This document shows, piece after piece, positions 1-10,706 of a stretch of DNA of 43,097 bases. A program made the position numbers and the translations under genes. The DNA comes from Gnomoniopsis sp. IMI 355080 (Eukaryota > Ascomycota > Sordariomycetes > Diaporthales > Gnomoniaceae). The notes beneath the pieces are model-generated. The model saw nothing but the letters and a program-made list of their open reading frames with translations, ran no database searches and was not told where the DNA came from. Location: assembly GCA_027946555.1 (NCBI GenBank), contig JAPEVC010000278.1:1-43097 (forward strand), read 5' to 3'. Within the stretch, counting starts at the first letter, position 1. Every line of letters starts with the position of its first letter.

Positions 1-84
1 CCCCTCCACCAACCCACCTTCCACCCTCCTCTACATTCCCTTCATGCAGGCCCCGACCTAACCGAAAATTTGAAAACTCAACAG

Positions 85-483
85 TTCTCCCTCTTCGCTC
101 TCCTCCCCGTCGTCCTCGCGCGTCACCTCCCCTCCACTCCCCTTCTCGCCGACCGCGAAACCTGCGTCTACACCTGCGGCAGCGTGTGCTACTACCAATC
201 CGACGTGGACGAGGCCGTAGCACAGGGCTACAAGGATTACAAGGCCGGCATCGAGGTCGGCAGCAACGACTACCCACACACGGAGAACAACTATGAAGGG
301 ATTGACTTTTATGTGTCGGGTCCGTACGAGGAGTTTCCGATTCTGAGTAGCTATGAGGTGTACACGGGGGGAAGCCCCGGGGCGGATCGGGTGGTGTTTA
401 ATACAAAGGGCCAGTTGGCGGGCGTGGTTACGCACACGGGGGCGAGTGGGAATGATTTTGTGCCTTGCTCTGGGTGTTGCTGA
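85..483 (+). CDS. Secreted guanyl-specific ribonuclease, RNase T1 family (5' end missing)
   Basis: Extracellular RNase that by family cleaves single-stranded RNA 3' of guanosine. Numbering residues from the TTG at 70, the RNase T1 catalytic set is present: His70 in YPH, Glu88 before FPIL, Arg107 in GADR, His122 in THTGASGN and Phe130. Cysteines lie at 32, 36, 40, 133, 136 and 137. The mature domain is about 105 residues, the normal T1 size, so the longer loops of ribotoxins are absent. A hydrophobic stretch (FSLFALLPVVLA) is the signal-peptide core. No in-frame ATG exists and the frame is open to base 1. CTAAC at 58-62 followed by CAACAG at 79-84 looks like a branch site and acceptor, so the exon probably begins at 85. 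The first 60 bases contain no GT donor, so the first exon should lie left of the window. The stop is at 481-483. Family assignment is strong; the start is unresolved. Confidence 0.85.
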   Translation, partial: FSLFALLPVVLARHLPSTPLLADRETCVYTCGSVCYYQSDVDEAVAQGYKDYKAGIEVGSNDYPHTENNYEGIDFYVSGPYEEFPILSSYEVYTGGSPGADRVVFNTKGQLAGVVTHTGASGNDFVPCSGCC

Positions 484-1031
484 GTGGGTGTAAGTGTGAG
501 AGTGGTGAAGTTTTTAAGATGAGGGAAGTATTCGTGTGAGAGGGCATGGCGGAGCGAAGGTGCTGGCCATTTCGGGTTGGGCTTCACCGACGTGGTTCCT
601 TTGCACTTTACGTAGCTTTTGAGCTTTTGCCTACCAACTTTCACGAGAATGATCAAATTCTCGATTAATTCACACTACAAGCCCATGTGACTTTGACTGC
701 TCTCGGTCGGTAATAATTGTAGTAAAAGGTAGACAGGTTGAGAGCCTGCGATAGATATCGCGAGGGATATCAATGCGCAGTTGTGGCTTGTTAGCGAGAT
801 CATGCTTTCGAAATTCCACAAAACTATAATTGTTATAGAAGGCAGCAAAAATTTAAATGGAACTTAGTGCACTAGTGATTCACGAAGGTCTGACATTCGA
901 CTATATGGCGGTTTGGTCAGCTATAGGTAATTTGTGAAAGTATTAGACGGGACGTCTTGTGGTATAATATACCTTGGCAAAGTACCTCGATATATAAAAA
1001 GCCCTAGTGGCTTAGGATCCTCGTTAAGAGT
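484..1031. other. Intergenic region between convergent RNase T1 and P450 genes
   Basis: This holds the 3' flanks of two convergent genes. It is AT-rich toward the right end. A TATATAAAAA run at about 991-1000 sits next to the P450 stop codon on the opposite strand, so it is more likely part of a 3' flank than a promoter. No open reading frame with recognisable content was seen. Confidence 0.5.
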
Positions 1032-2819
1032 CTACAGTTCCTTCCAGTATTCTCCTCTGACACTGAAAACCAGATTGGGTCCGTCATGAGCCGCGGTGAA
1101 GCCGTCGTACAGTTGAAACTCCCCCTCACGCTGTCGGCCCACGCTGCCGGAGCATTTGCCCGAACCAAGTGCTCCTGCCGGTCCGGGCGCAATTTCAAAG
1201 TCAAAGTACCAAAGCGTGGTAGCAATCACCGTGCCAGCTTCAAGGTATGCCATAGATCTGCCAGCACAGCCACGAGGTCCTGTTGAGAAGGCATCGAAGG
1301 CAGCATTCATAGTTTTCATGGCGGCAGTATCATCCTTGCTCAACCATCGCTCGGGCTTGAAGGCAAAGGAGTCGGGGAAATAGCGCTCGTTATGGTGCAG
1401 CGAGTAGATATTCACGCCCAGCAATGTGCCTTGCGGAATCACGTGGCCATCTACAACCAGCGGGCCCGCCTTTTCGAATTCCCCGTCGGCTAGCTCGCAC
1501 CAAAGTGTACCTGATACGGGTAGAGAAAGGCGTAACGCTTCATCAAAGCACGCGCGAAGGTAGTGACAGCCTGTTAGTTGGGGACCCCCCTTAATCTCGT
1601 CGGCACTAGAGAAAGCGCTGCGAACCTCCTCAGCCAATTTGCGGTAGGCCTCTGGATTGCGTGAGAGATAAAAGAAGAGAGCTGATATCCCCGTTGCTGT
1701 AGTGTCACCTCCAGCAGGGAAGAAGAAAACGGCCTCAGACCATAGTTCGGTAAGTCTGATACTGTCAGGCCCCCCTGCCTCGATGTGCTCGGCGATGAAG
1801 GAGTAGAAGTCAACTCTGTCATCCTTGTCCATAGCCAACCGCGTAGAGATCATGTGCTCCAGGGCCGCTAGGTAGCCTTTGCGGCCCTTGCGCGTGAGAG
1901 CATGGAGCACCGGGTCGAGGAAGCGGTTTTTGAGCGCGGGAAGCTGCATGAAAGAGTTGGCGCGGTAGTTGCCGAAGGTGATGCCCTTGATGATAAATCT
2001 GTATTTCTCGCTCGTTTGTGTGTTCAGCGGAAAACCGAAGGCAAGGAGACCGATGATGTCCAGGCTGAGCCGCTTGCACCGTTCCGTCATGTTGACAGGG
2101 ACGGGAGTCGGTGCTGTTTGGGACGATGCCAGCAGCTGTTGAAGGAAAATTTGTATTTGATCTCTCATGGTAGGCTCGAACAGTCGGATGGGGCGATCAG
2201 AGACGACCTTGGCGATCAGCTTGCGCTTGAAACGATGGCGTTCTCGGTCAATACAGTTGAAAATGCTGTCAACGCGATTGGCTTGCAACGTGAGTCGATA
2301 CACCTTAGATTTAGAGACTCTGTCACTATTGTAGATGTCTAAACGGCGGAATTAGCGAGAAGCATTCACGATCACAGCAAATATGACCTAGGAGAAGCTG
2401 ACCTTGGAGCGCTGTGACCGTGTTGAAGACGAGCTTGTTTGGTCCCGCGCGGAAGACGGAGCCTATTCCAAATCAATTTTCTGAAAAGTCCCACAAGGTG
2501 ACTTTCTGGACTGACCATGCTTCAAATGATCATGATATGTCGTCAGGTGTAAACGCCTCGTTAGCGCATAGAAGCCAGCGTAGCCGTTCGTAATCTTTGC
2601 GAGCAGCGGACCTGGATATTTTCGTAGTGGATGAAATGCGAGCCGGTAGGTATAGACCAGGATATACTGCCGTGTAGATTCAGCTTAAACTCCTCTCTCT
2701 GCTTCAGACACATCTGGCAAGGGATGCTCGTGTATCAAGCAACATACATAGAGAACGGCTACTAGGCTTGCATATCTTATTGTGAGAGCAGCAGCATCAA
2801 GAAGATTTTCACCATGCAT
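1032..2819 (-). CDS. Cytochrome P450 monooxygenase, four exons
   Basis: Predicted exons (complement): 2819-2748, 2666-2516, 2462-2403, 2338-1032, giving 529 codons plus stop, the usual size of a microsomal fungal P450. Exon 1 encodes the N-terminal membrane anchor (hydrophobic from about residue 10). Exon 2 encodes the proline-rich hinge FHPLRKYPGP. Exon 3 carries FRAGPNKLVF. Exon 4 holds the catalytic core: I-helix AGGDTT at 303-308, the ExxR pair EALR at 361-364, PERW at 423-426, and the heme loop FSTGPRGCAG at 445-454 with Cys452 as heme ligand. Donors are GTATGT, GTCAGT and GTCAGC. Introns are 81, 53 and 64 nt; the first has a GCTGAAT branch site. The protein should sit on the ER membrane and take electrons from P450 reductase. 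Substrate cannot be read from sequence. The gene is divergent from the DUF1593 gene 2.1 kb away. An ATG 48 nt further upstream (2867) is in frame but adds a polar, Cys-rich leader, so 2819 was preferred. Confidence 0.9.
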
Positions 2820-4949
2820 AATGCAGACGAGTGACCTGCACTTTGGACAGGCAAACCGGGATAGCACTTCGGGCTCAGCTCATGGATCAACGTAGCAGCG
2901 TGTACTTGAAAGTAGAATGAAAGCACAATTACATGGAGAGTCAGATGGGTTTTGATGGGATGCTCAGTTGGGCGTCTCACTCTCATTAAAGCCTGCGTGA
3001 ACAGACCCAGGTGGTCAAATTGCATCCTTGTGGCACAGCATGCGTGTTGGTGCAGGGTGAATGCCCATGCACAAGGCTCAGCAGCGCAGTTCTGTCTCAC
3101 GGCTGCCCTTCCGGCCATTCACTCAACGAAACACTTTAGTGGAGCAATGACTTGCATGTAGATGAATGTGGTCCAGACACTAGTTGACTGCTGCATGTAG
3201 GCCGTGCAGCGCAACACAATGTCAGGGCCTGGGCCCTGGTAGTTCGGAGCCTTCTGCACTATCACCGCTTCGGTACCTAGGTATGTACCATGGTAGGTTG
3301 GTAGGGAGCAACATCCCCTCGAGCTGAAAGCTGGAGTCGGGCCTAACCTCCAAGCATAGTGTACATCGAGCAGCAGAGAAGTTGTACTCGCAAAGGAGCT
3401 CGCCGTTTTAAGAAGAATGGATCGAACAAAACCTTGAAAGAAAGGTGCCATGGGGAGGTAGGTGGGATCAAGTGTCGTCGAATCCCGGCAAAACTTCGGG
3501 CCCTTCCTCTAACTACATATTCCAATGCTGTTGGTTTTCTCATGTCACCGGATAGATCACTAGACCCATTTCGATTTGTGCATCTTCTTGTAAGAATGTG
3601 ATGTCATTATCGACCAATGCTAACCTCGGGAAGCTGCGCCACTGGTTCAGACTGTCACAGGAGAGGGACATATCGCGAGGATCCATTTCATGGCTTCAAC
3701 TCAACAGAAGCAGGAAGCGACCCACACATTCCAGTCCCAAAAGTGCTCGCCACTCTTCTCTCCTTCGTGACCCTAGGCCTCATCATTTTAACCACTGCGT
3801 AATACTACCGCACCTCGAAGAGTACTACCATATAAACGACGCACAAAGCCTCGCCCTTTTTCGAGGAAGCGCTGGGACAACCTGAAGCAATGGGCCGAGG
3901 ATATGTTCCACGGCGTTGAGACGCGCATTTTTATTCATCGGAAGCGATCATGGACAGCATTTTCAAATGCAGGTGTTCTTTGTTGCCTGCGACACTCGGA
4001 ACGGTTTGCCTACGGCTCGGGCTGGTGGGCTGGTGGACTGATGGGCTGGTGGGCTTGTGGGCTGATGGGATGATAGCAATGAATTGCTCGTCGCCTGATC
4101 CCAAGGTTCTTGACGCGCAATCGAAAGACAACGCTTGGCCTAGAGTCGTCAAGACGTTGAAGGAGACGCGCGAATCCAGTGGGAGCGCTGTCCTAATGAT
4201 CGCCTCGAGTATTGGGCGCCTGTTCCACACTCAGGAGGCGGGAGCCCCTAAGGTGAAGTAGTCCAGAGAATGGCCAGAATATGGCAATCAGAATCACAAT
4301 GCATAACACTGGTTAAACATCTCGTTACTCACCACACTGGAGCAGATGAGTATGATGTAATTCAAAATCTGCGAAATCCACCACGTCCAGCTTGTTCTCT
4401 ACAATTACTCAGGTACTCACATTTTTTTCAATCTTCCGAAACAAGCAGCTGAAAATCTTGAAGAGGAGAATTGCGGAGATTATGCCAAGGTTGAACGGAA
4501 AGGCAGAGCAGAGCAGAGAGGACCTCATACTGGATGGGGATACTTTTAGCCGTCACGAATCACGACGCCGGACCGCTCGGCGGTGACGGTGGGCTCACAA
4601 TCGCGTCCAAAAAAAAAAATCAAGTCTTCCCCAAACTCCACAATCATGATCATGTGCGGTCACTCGATGGGACTTCCCCGGAAAATGTGAATGAGGGGAA
4701 GCAAGGATAATCCCAATTGCCGATGAGCCACAGCGACTGTAGAGGCTCTTTGTATATTGAGTATTATCCACTTGGCCGGATCACAATCTCCTCCACATCC
4801 ACTCTTATGCGAGCCGTCGGGATAATGCAAGGCGACTAGAAGAAGAACCAAGATCAAATACAAATAAGGCTTTCTCTGGCTGCTGTGATGTAGTAAATGG
4901 CTTCTTCGTAGCTTTGCGCTTTGTCAATGTCTTCCGTGCAAATACCAAG
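2820..4949. other. Long intergenic region between divergent P450 and DUF1593 genes
   Basis: Both flanking genes point outward, so this 2.1 kb holds two promoters. Contents seen: a GGTACCTAGGTA palindrome near 3272-3283, a degenerate octamer repeat around 4020-4075 and an A-run at 4609-4618. Short open frames exist (for example 3617-3802, ending in a hydrophobic stretch), but none has a family motif or convincing splice partners, so no gene is called. Confidence 0.5.
4020..4075. repeat. Degenerate tandem repeat of an 8-nt unit (about 7 copies)
   Basis: Seven consecutive units close to GCTGGTGG follow each other; differences are single-base changes (ACTGATGG, GCTTGTGG, GCTGATGG, GATGATAG). The unit length is not a multiple of three, and no recognised gene covers it, so it is treated as a noncoding minisatellite. 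Confidence 0.75.
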
Positions 4950-6534
4950 ATGACGTTACTATCCTCTGTGGTCACCCTCGTGGTGACCATCGCATCCCTG
5001 GCCAATGCCGCCGGCCTGTGTGGGACAACTCGATATGAGAACAAAACCCGGGCTTTCATAATGACAGACATCTCGAACGAGCCAGATGATCAAATGAGTC
5101 TAGTACGCCTCCTGACCCACTCCAATGAGCTCGACGTCGTCAACATTGCCGTCGTCACCTCAACCTGGAAGAATGACTCCATTGATCTAAACACCACATA
5201 TGCTGTGATCAACGCCTATGGAAACGTGGTCGAAAATCTCAACAACAACGTTCCAGCTGCTGGCACGTACCCCCCGTCTGATGAAGTCTCGAAAAGGGTT
5301 GTGGCTGGACACCCAGTGTATGGTCTGGCAGCGCTGAACGAGGCCACACCCAGCAATGCGTCCACGGCGCTGGTAGCGGCGGTCGATGCCTCGGAGGAGC
5401 CGCTCTGGGTCTTGGCCTGGGGAGGCGCAAATGTGCTAGCCGAGGCCCTCAATCAAGTCATGAACTCCCGCAGCGAGGACGATGTTGCTGCGTTTGTGAG
5501 AAAGCTCCGGGTGTACTCGATCTCGGACCAGGATGACTCCGGCCCGTGGATACGAACCAACTTTCCTACGTTGTTCTATATCGTGTCCATCCACGGCTTC
5601 AGCGAGTACGGCTCGCCCACGTGGATTGTGAGTCCTTGAGGTCCTCCTTTAGCCCCTCAGATCTCAAAGCTAACCACAGTCCTAGGGTATTTCAGGCGAG
5701 GGCATCCGCCACTTCGACAAAGGCGGCCCGGACAGCACCATTATCACCAATGAATGGCTGCAAACCAACATTCGCATCGGCGCCCTCGGTACAGACTACT
5801 ACCCAGAGTGGATCTACCAGATGGAAGGCGACACCCCGTCCTTCCTAGGCCTTCTCCCCAACGGCCTCAATGACCCCGAGCACCCGGAATGGGGCGGCTG
5901 GGGTGGCCGCTACACTGCCGCCGACGCCTCGGGTCTCACGGGGATGTATAGCGATGCGACGGACTGGGTCATCGGGAAGAACAACGACACGTTCATGACC
6001 AAGTACGGAACGATCTGGCGATGGAGACAGGCATTTCAGTATGACTTTGCCGCCAGGATGGGGTGGACTGTCAGCGCAGGGAATACGACCGACGGTGGCG
6101 TCACGTTCACGGGCTCGAATAACCACCATCCGGTCGTTGTGGTGAATGGGTCCTGCGACACGCTGCAGTTGTCGTACACGTTTGGTGAGTCAGTTGTGTT
6201 CGATGCGTCCGAGTCGTGGGACCCGGACGGAGATGATTTGTCGTTCGACTGGTTCCACTACCGCGAGCCAACGATGCGGTTGGAAGGTGACATCCCGAGG
6301 GTCTCGCCAAATGTGACGTTCAATGCCCTTGATGGAGTGGGTGCGGTGACGGAGGTCACCCCCAACGATAATATTGTGAGTCGCTCTGTCTGCACATTTC
6401 TCTTCCTATATACTTTGCTGGTGCTGACTGTTGTCTTTCAGACGGTGCATGTCATCCTGACTGTTGAAGACACGCGGGAGACGGACCTCCCCTTGGTGGC
6501 CTATAGACGCATTATCCTCACTCCTACAGCTTGA
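4950..6534 (+). CDS. Secreted Sde182/DUF1593 family protein (nucleoside-hydrolase-like fold)
   Basis: Predicted exons 4950-5627, 5686-6375 and 6442-6534 give 486 residues. The start at 4950 was chosen because it begins a clean signal peptide (MTLLSSVVTLVVTIASLANA); an in-frame ATG at 4914 would add 12 residues before it. The N-terminal domain has the family signature TDISNEPDDQMSLVRLL at residues 39-55, an Asp-rich site like that of nucleoside hydrolases. Exon 2 has the conserved EGDTPSFLGLLPNGLNDPEH and GGWGGRY stretch. A beta-sandwich-like C-terminal domain follows (DASESWDPDGDDLSFDW). Bacterial relatives were described as cellulose-binding, and many carry polysaccharide-related domains. 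Enzymatic activity is not established for this protein. Several NxT/S glycosylation sites are present. Both introns have GTGAGT donors; the second is 66 nt with no in-frame stop. Confidence 0.87.
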
Positions 6535-7465
6535 ATGAACGTGAGATGTGGCGGTTCGCGCATCAAAGAAACTTTCGGGCCAAACAAGCGATTCCTAGTG
6601 GATTCGTAAACATATATAATCCAGATACCAGATTCATCACATACCCATCATTCATACTTCGTCTGTGTCCGGAGCTTTTGCTATATGCTCAATCTTCTAT
6701 TGATTACACTTACTCTCCAATTTCCTCTCTTTCGTGTCAAGCTACCATGACTACTGCTATTGCGGTAGCAAAACATTCCGGTGACAAAACCGTGGGGTGG
6801 AGAATCAAAACAGGACATTTGCCAACCAAACAAGGAAACAGCAGCGTGCAGGGGAAACAAAGACCCAGATGTTTGGAAACGATACTTGAGGTTGAAAGAT
6901 ACCACACGTTACATATATGATCATGCTCGAACTCAAACTGATTGCCGATTTCGCTTAGAGGAATAATGAAGGATGACAGGAGATGGAACAATGCATGCAA
7001 TATTACACTAGATTCCACATCTTATTTTGTAATCAAATGTGCTGCAGCCTCATACGGATGAGATCGTTTATTGGGATCTGATACTAGCTCTGGTGTTTTG
7101 ACGCGAAGTCATGGCTTAGAGGCCTTTCAGCCTGACCAAGCAACTCCAAACACCAGGCCGATAGGCGTGTACGTCATTAGGCACCCGATATCCAACACAC
7201 TGAGCTCTCTGTTGTGGTCAAATTGGTGTGTGGATCTCACTTTTACAAGGCTGAAGCTGCAGGGGTCACGATTTGCCACATACCACAAGCCGTATGTTGA
7301 CATAAATGTCCACGAGGCTCAACCAAGCTCACCTTTGCTCTACTCCATCTGCTCTCTTCTCAACCTTTTGCAAGCCAGGACTGTCCCAGACTGCTGAGTC
7401 TGCGCCAGGCTTATCGACGCCATTAGCATCTAGAGTCACAGGATGCTTTGATTGGATACTGCAAG
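6535..7465. other. Intergenic region, no gene recognised
   Basis: This holds the 3' flank of the DUF1593 gene and the presumed promoter of the next gene. Short open frames on both strands lack motifs and look random. Composition is moderately AT-rich. No repeats or RNA genes were recognised. Confidence 0.45.
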
Positions 7466-8537
7466 ATGACCTCACCTTTCGACGTAGCCTTGAACAAAGC
7501 CTGGCCCAGTAGTAAGATCGTGGGCTCAGCGGTCAGATCTCCCTCAACTACCTCATTCAACCTCACAATTGATGATTGACTTTGCCTTAGGACACTAAAC
7601 TGCGCCCTGCCAACAAGCACCAGCAGGTGCCGCCTGTTGACGAGGTCAGAACTACCAGCTGGATCACATCCAGGGTGGAGCAAGAGGTGCGAGAACGTGA
7701 ACGACGCAAACCACCCCAGAATTGTCCTGCTAATCCTCCAATTAGACTAAAAACGTCCTCTTCTATCGCACCGGCCAATTCCGCTTCCTCGAGCTGCCCG
7801 CGGAGATCCGCAACCAAATCTACGACATCTATCTCGTTTCAAGACGCCGTAATGGGCATCTTCAGCCAATCACTCCGAATCAACCGGCGCTCGCCTGCGT
7901 GAATCGCGACTTGCGCCGAGAAACCCTCGGAATATTCTACTCCAGCAACAAGTTCGAACTTCTCCTGCGTGCAGTACACTACAGCGAGAATCTTTTTTCT
8001 AGGGAGCGCGAACTCTTTTTTCCGTCCCTTGTAGAGCTGAGACTTGGTGGCTACTTCCATCTAATCAAACACCTCGCGATCTACGTAGTCTTTACCAATA
8101 CCGCTCGCCACAGCTGGAGCAAGACGGAAAAGTATCGAGTGGCAAGAAGAGGTCTGATTCTCAGGATAGAGCCTCGCAACATTCCCAGGAAGGAGATCTG
8201 CGATCTCACCTTGAAACCTGACAGACCGAGCAGTTCCGTAACTAACAGGGTTAGCGCCGAGGATATACAGTATGCGCTCGAAGAGCACAAACGACGGTTC
8301 CAGCGCTGGCTCGAAAGGCAAAGTGGAGACCATGTAACATACATATCGTTTCCCGGCGAGCTACGTATAATCCTTCATGTCTTGACTGGCTGGCATCCGT
8401 ATAAGCCAGAAATTCCACTATGTGCAAGTCTCGAGTACGTTCATTCCCTTTGCGAGTGGTCATGTTTGATACGATGCTAAACCTTCTACAGCGACGCCTC
8501 CTGCATAACTTTGTACCCCAGCCGAAGTGGGAGATAG
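7466..8537 (+). CDS. Fungal LPxEIRxxIY-type (2EXR/F-box-like) protein, model uncertain
   Basis: The secure part is 7746-8434, where the frame reads FRFLELPAEIRNQIYDIYL, then QPALACVNRDLRRETLGIFYSSNKFELL. This motif pair is typical of a large ascomycete family of F-box-like/2EXR proteins of unknown function, often expanded and variable. A model that keeps phase throughout is 7466-7531, 7591-7686, 7746-8434 and 8492-8537, giving 298 residues. The donors are GTCAGA, GTGCGA and GTACGT, with branch-like TTGAC, TGCTAAT and TGCTAAA before acceptors TTAG, TTAG and ACAG. The first two donors are weak, so the 5' part may be wrong, or the locus may be decaying. The last exon adds only 15 residues. No signal peptide or membrane segment is seen. 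Partner proteins cannot be inferred from the neighbours. Confidence 0.55.
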
Positions 8538-9116
8538 TTGAAACCTCTTTTCTATGGCGCAGACGAAGTTGTGAGGGTTTGAGACAACTCATCATCACTG
8601 GTGGCTGCAAGGAGTCGGTGTGCTGGAGCCCGTCTGGTCCCGTCTTGTCTGCCAGGGCACCTCATTACTTTTGAATCGTCTCCAATCTGACAAATCGAGG
8701 AGGGATGGGCAGCAGGAATCATGGCGATGAAGAAGAGCGCAAAGCGGGAACGGGACAATTTTCAGATGTCGTGGACACCTGGTGAAATATGATAGGGACA
8801 ATCTGTTTTGTCATAGAAAATACAGCGCCGGATTCTTAGCGCTGTGTCTCGAAAGTGCGGTATGACCATGAGCTTGGGACACCAAAGAATGATTGTCTTA
8901 TGCCCACAAGAGCACCTTGGTGGAATGTATGACACAACACCCACCTCCTGGGCCCTGCGGACACAAGAGTTGGAGATAGCTTGTAGCATCTACTCCTTTC
9001 GATCACCGATATGAACGCTGTGTTGTTTGGGAGTTATCGGACAAGCCCTGCCTGGAGTACAAGCTACAGGCGAGGCCTAGTTGATGAGCCTATAGCCTGC
9101 CAATCTCCTTGGACAG
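8538..9116. other. Intergenic region between convergent genes
   Basis: This separates the LPxEIRxxIY gene (+) from the FAD monooxygenase (-). An open stretch to 8674 in another frame carries no recognised motif. Nothing else is supported. Confidence 0.4.
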
Positions 9117-10706
9117 CTATGTCTGTGTCGATGGCTCCCCACACCACCATGAAAGGGTACTGGACAGACCTTCAAGGCGCTCGGTGAGTCTGCCCCCTTC
9201 CCGAGAAACCCATGCAATTCTGAGGTCGGGACGCAAAAGCAAAGCCTGGACACCTGCCCATTTCTGGTGGTCGGTGACCTCAAGTGGAGTATCGAGCGGT
9301 TTGAACTGGCCTTTGTGCTTCGCAATGAGATCTTTCGCCCAACCAAAATCTACCGGCTCGTCATTACCACAACGGACAGCTGCTAAGATGAAGGTGTTAT
9401 TGCTCGCCGCCTGAAGCAAATCACCCGCATCTGTATCCGCAACATGCGTCAACCGTGTCCCGACCAACTCATCTTTCGCCTGCAAGACATGCTGATAAGG
9501 CTCAGTAGGATCGCCAAATCCAGCCACACGAGTTGCCCAAAGCCTATTAAACGCTGGCTGGTCGAAGGCCTCGGCAATAAAGTCAGCCACCGCTTGTTCA
9601 TTCTCGGTCTTTGAGAACATGCTCGACATCTGGACGCGCACATTCTTGACGACCGCCTCGATAGCAGGCTTGCGCTCGCTCGAATAGCTGTCTAGGACGC
9701 GCTCGACCACGTCCTGGCTCGTGATCTTGCCAGTGGCAACCATCGCCAGCTTCCACGACAAGTTCGCCACGTCCAGCAAGCCTGTATTCATGCCCTGTCC
9801 TCCCGCCGGGAACAGCGAATGCGCCGCGTCGCCCGCAATAAACACCCTCCCCGCGCGCAGCGTCCCCGCAGTGCGCATGCCATTTCCTATCACCGCCGAC
9901 CATTCTATATCGCGCACGACGAGATCCCTCCTGACGGCCTCTTTCGCCCACTCGCGCACCCACTGAACATCCGGCGGCGTTGGCCGCTGCCCAGGCACGA
10001 CTTTGCTGGGCGGGATATTCCCGCTGACGCGCGCCTTGCCGGGCGCAAGCGAGTAAAAGAGAGTCTTACCGCCCTCGTCTATGCCGGTGAGAATCCCCGG
10101 CGCAATGGGGTCCATGGACACATCGGCGACCCAGCAGTATCGCGTCGCGGCCATGCCTGTCCAGGAAATCCCCAATGCTTCCCGCACGGCACTACGCGTG
10201 CCGTCACATCCTATCAGCCATGGTGCGGTGATAGTCTCCGTCTCGCCGGGCGCGCCGTCGACTTTCTGGAGTGTTGCCACGACAGCCGTCCCTTGGACAT
10301 CTCTCAGATCTGTCAACCTGCGGCCCCACACAAACTGCACGCCCACCTCCTCGCACCTTGTGAGCAAAATCTGCTCCGTACGCGGCTGCGGAATGGCATA
10401 GTTGAAGGGGTACGTTGTTCCCAACACCTCGTAGTTCAGGTCCAGAAGCCGGCGACCGCTGCCAAAGTGGGCGTTGTGAAGAGGTACTCCAGCTGGGAGA
10501 ATTCGCTCGACAATGCCCAGTATGCGAAAGATCTCAAGCGAGCTGGCATTCATGCTAAGGGCTTTCACCAGGGTACTCGGAGTATGCTCGAGCCGCTGGT
10601 CGACGATGAGAATGGTGTTCGCAGGGACCCCAGCATGGTGGAGGGCGAGGGCGAGGGTCAAGCCTACAGGGCCGGCGCCAATGATGAGGATCATGGGATG
10701 GGCCAT
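9117..10706 (-). CDS. FAD-dependent aromatic-hydroxylase-like monooxygenase (PF01494 type)
   Basis: Single exon, 529 residues. It shows the three fingerprints of class A flavoprotein monooxygenases: the dinucleotide-binding GAGPVG at residues 10-15, the DG motif at 168-169 (GCDGTRSAVRE) and the GD motif at 292-293 (FIAGDAAHSLFPAGGQGMNTG). The C-terminal thioredoxin-like region expected in phenol 2-monooxygenase and pentachlorophenol-monooxygenase relatives fits the sequence after about residue 400. By family it would use NAD(P)H and O2 to hydroxylate an aromatic or polyketide substrate in the cytosol. There is no signal peptide or obvious membrane anchor. It is divergent from the aldo-keto reductase gene, with 646 bp between start codons, suggesting possible co-regulation. 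Substrate is unknown. Confidence 0.9.
   Translation of the reverse strand: MAHPMILIIGAGPVGLTLALALHHAGVPANTILIVDQRLEHTPSTLVKALSMNASSLEIFRILGIVERILPAGVPLHNAHFGSGRRLLDLNYEVLGTTYPFNYAIPQPRTEQILLTRCEEVGVQFVWGRRLTDLRDVQGTAVVATLQKVDGAPGETETITAPWLIGCDGTRSAVREALGISWTGMAATRYCWVADVSMDPIAPGILTGIDEGGKTLFYSLAPGKARVSGNIPPSKVVPGQRPTPPDVQWVREWAKEAVRRDLVVRDIEWSAVIGNGMRTAGTLRAGRVFIAGDAAHSLFPAGGQGMNTGLLDVANLSWKLAMVATGKITSQDVVERVLDSYSSERKPAIEAVVKNVRVQMSSMFSKTENEQAVADFIAEAFDQPAFNRLWATRVAGFGDPTEPYQHVLQAKDELVGTRLTHVADTDAGDLLQAASNNTFILAAVRCGNDEPVDFGWAKDLIAKHKGQFKPLDTPLEVTDHQKWAGVQALLLRPDLRIAWVSREGGRLTERLEGLSSTLSWWCGEPSTQT

Noticed and set aside
70..483. RNase T1-family protein as a ribotoxin
   Set aside because: The length (about 105 mature residues) and compact loops match RNase T1; the longer insertions of ribotoxins are absent.
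3617..3802. Small open frame ending in a hydrophobic stretch
   Set aside because: About 60 codons, no family motif, no clear splice extension and no signal peptide at its N-terminus. Not better than chance.
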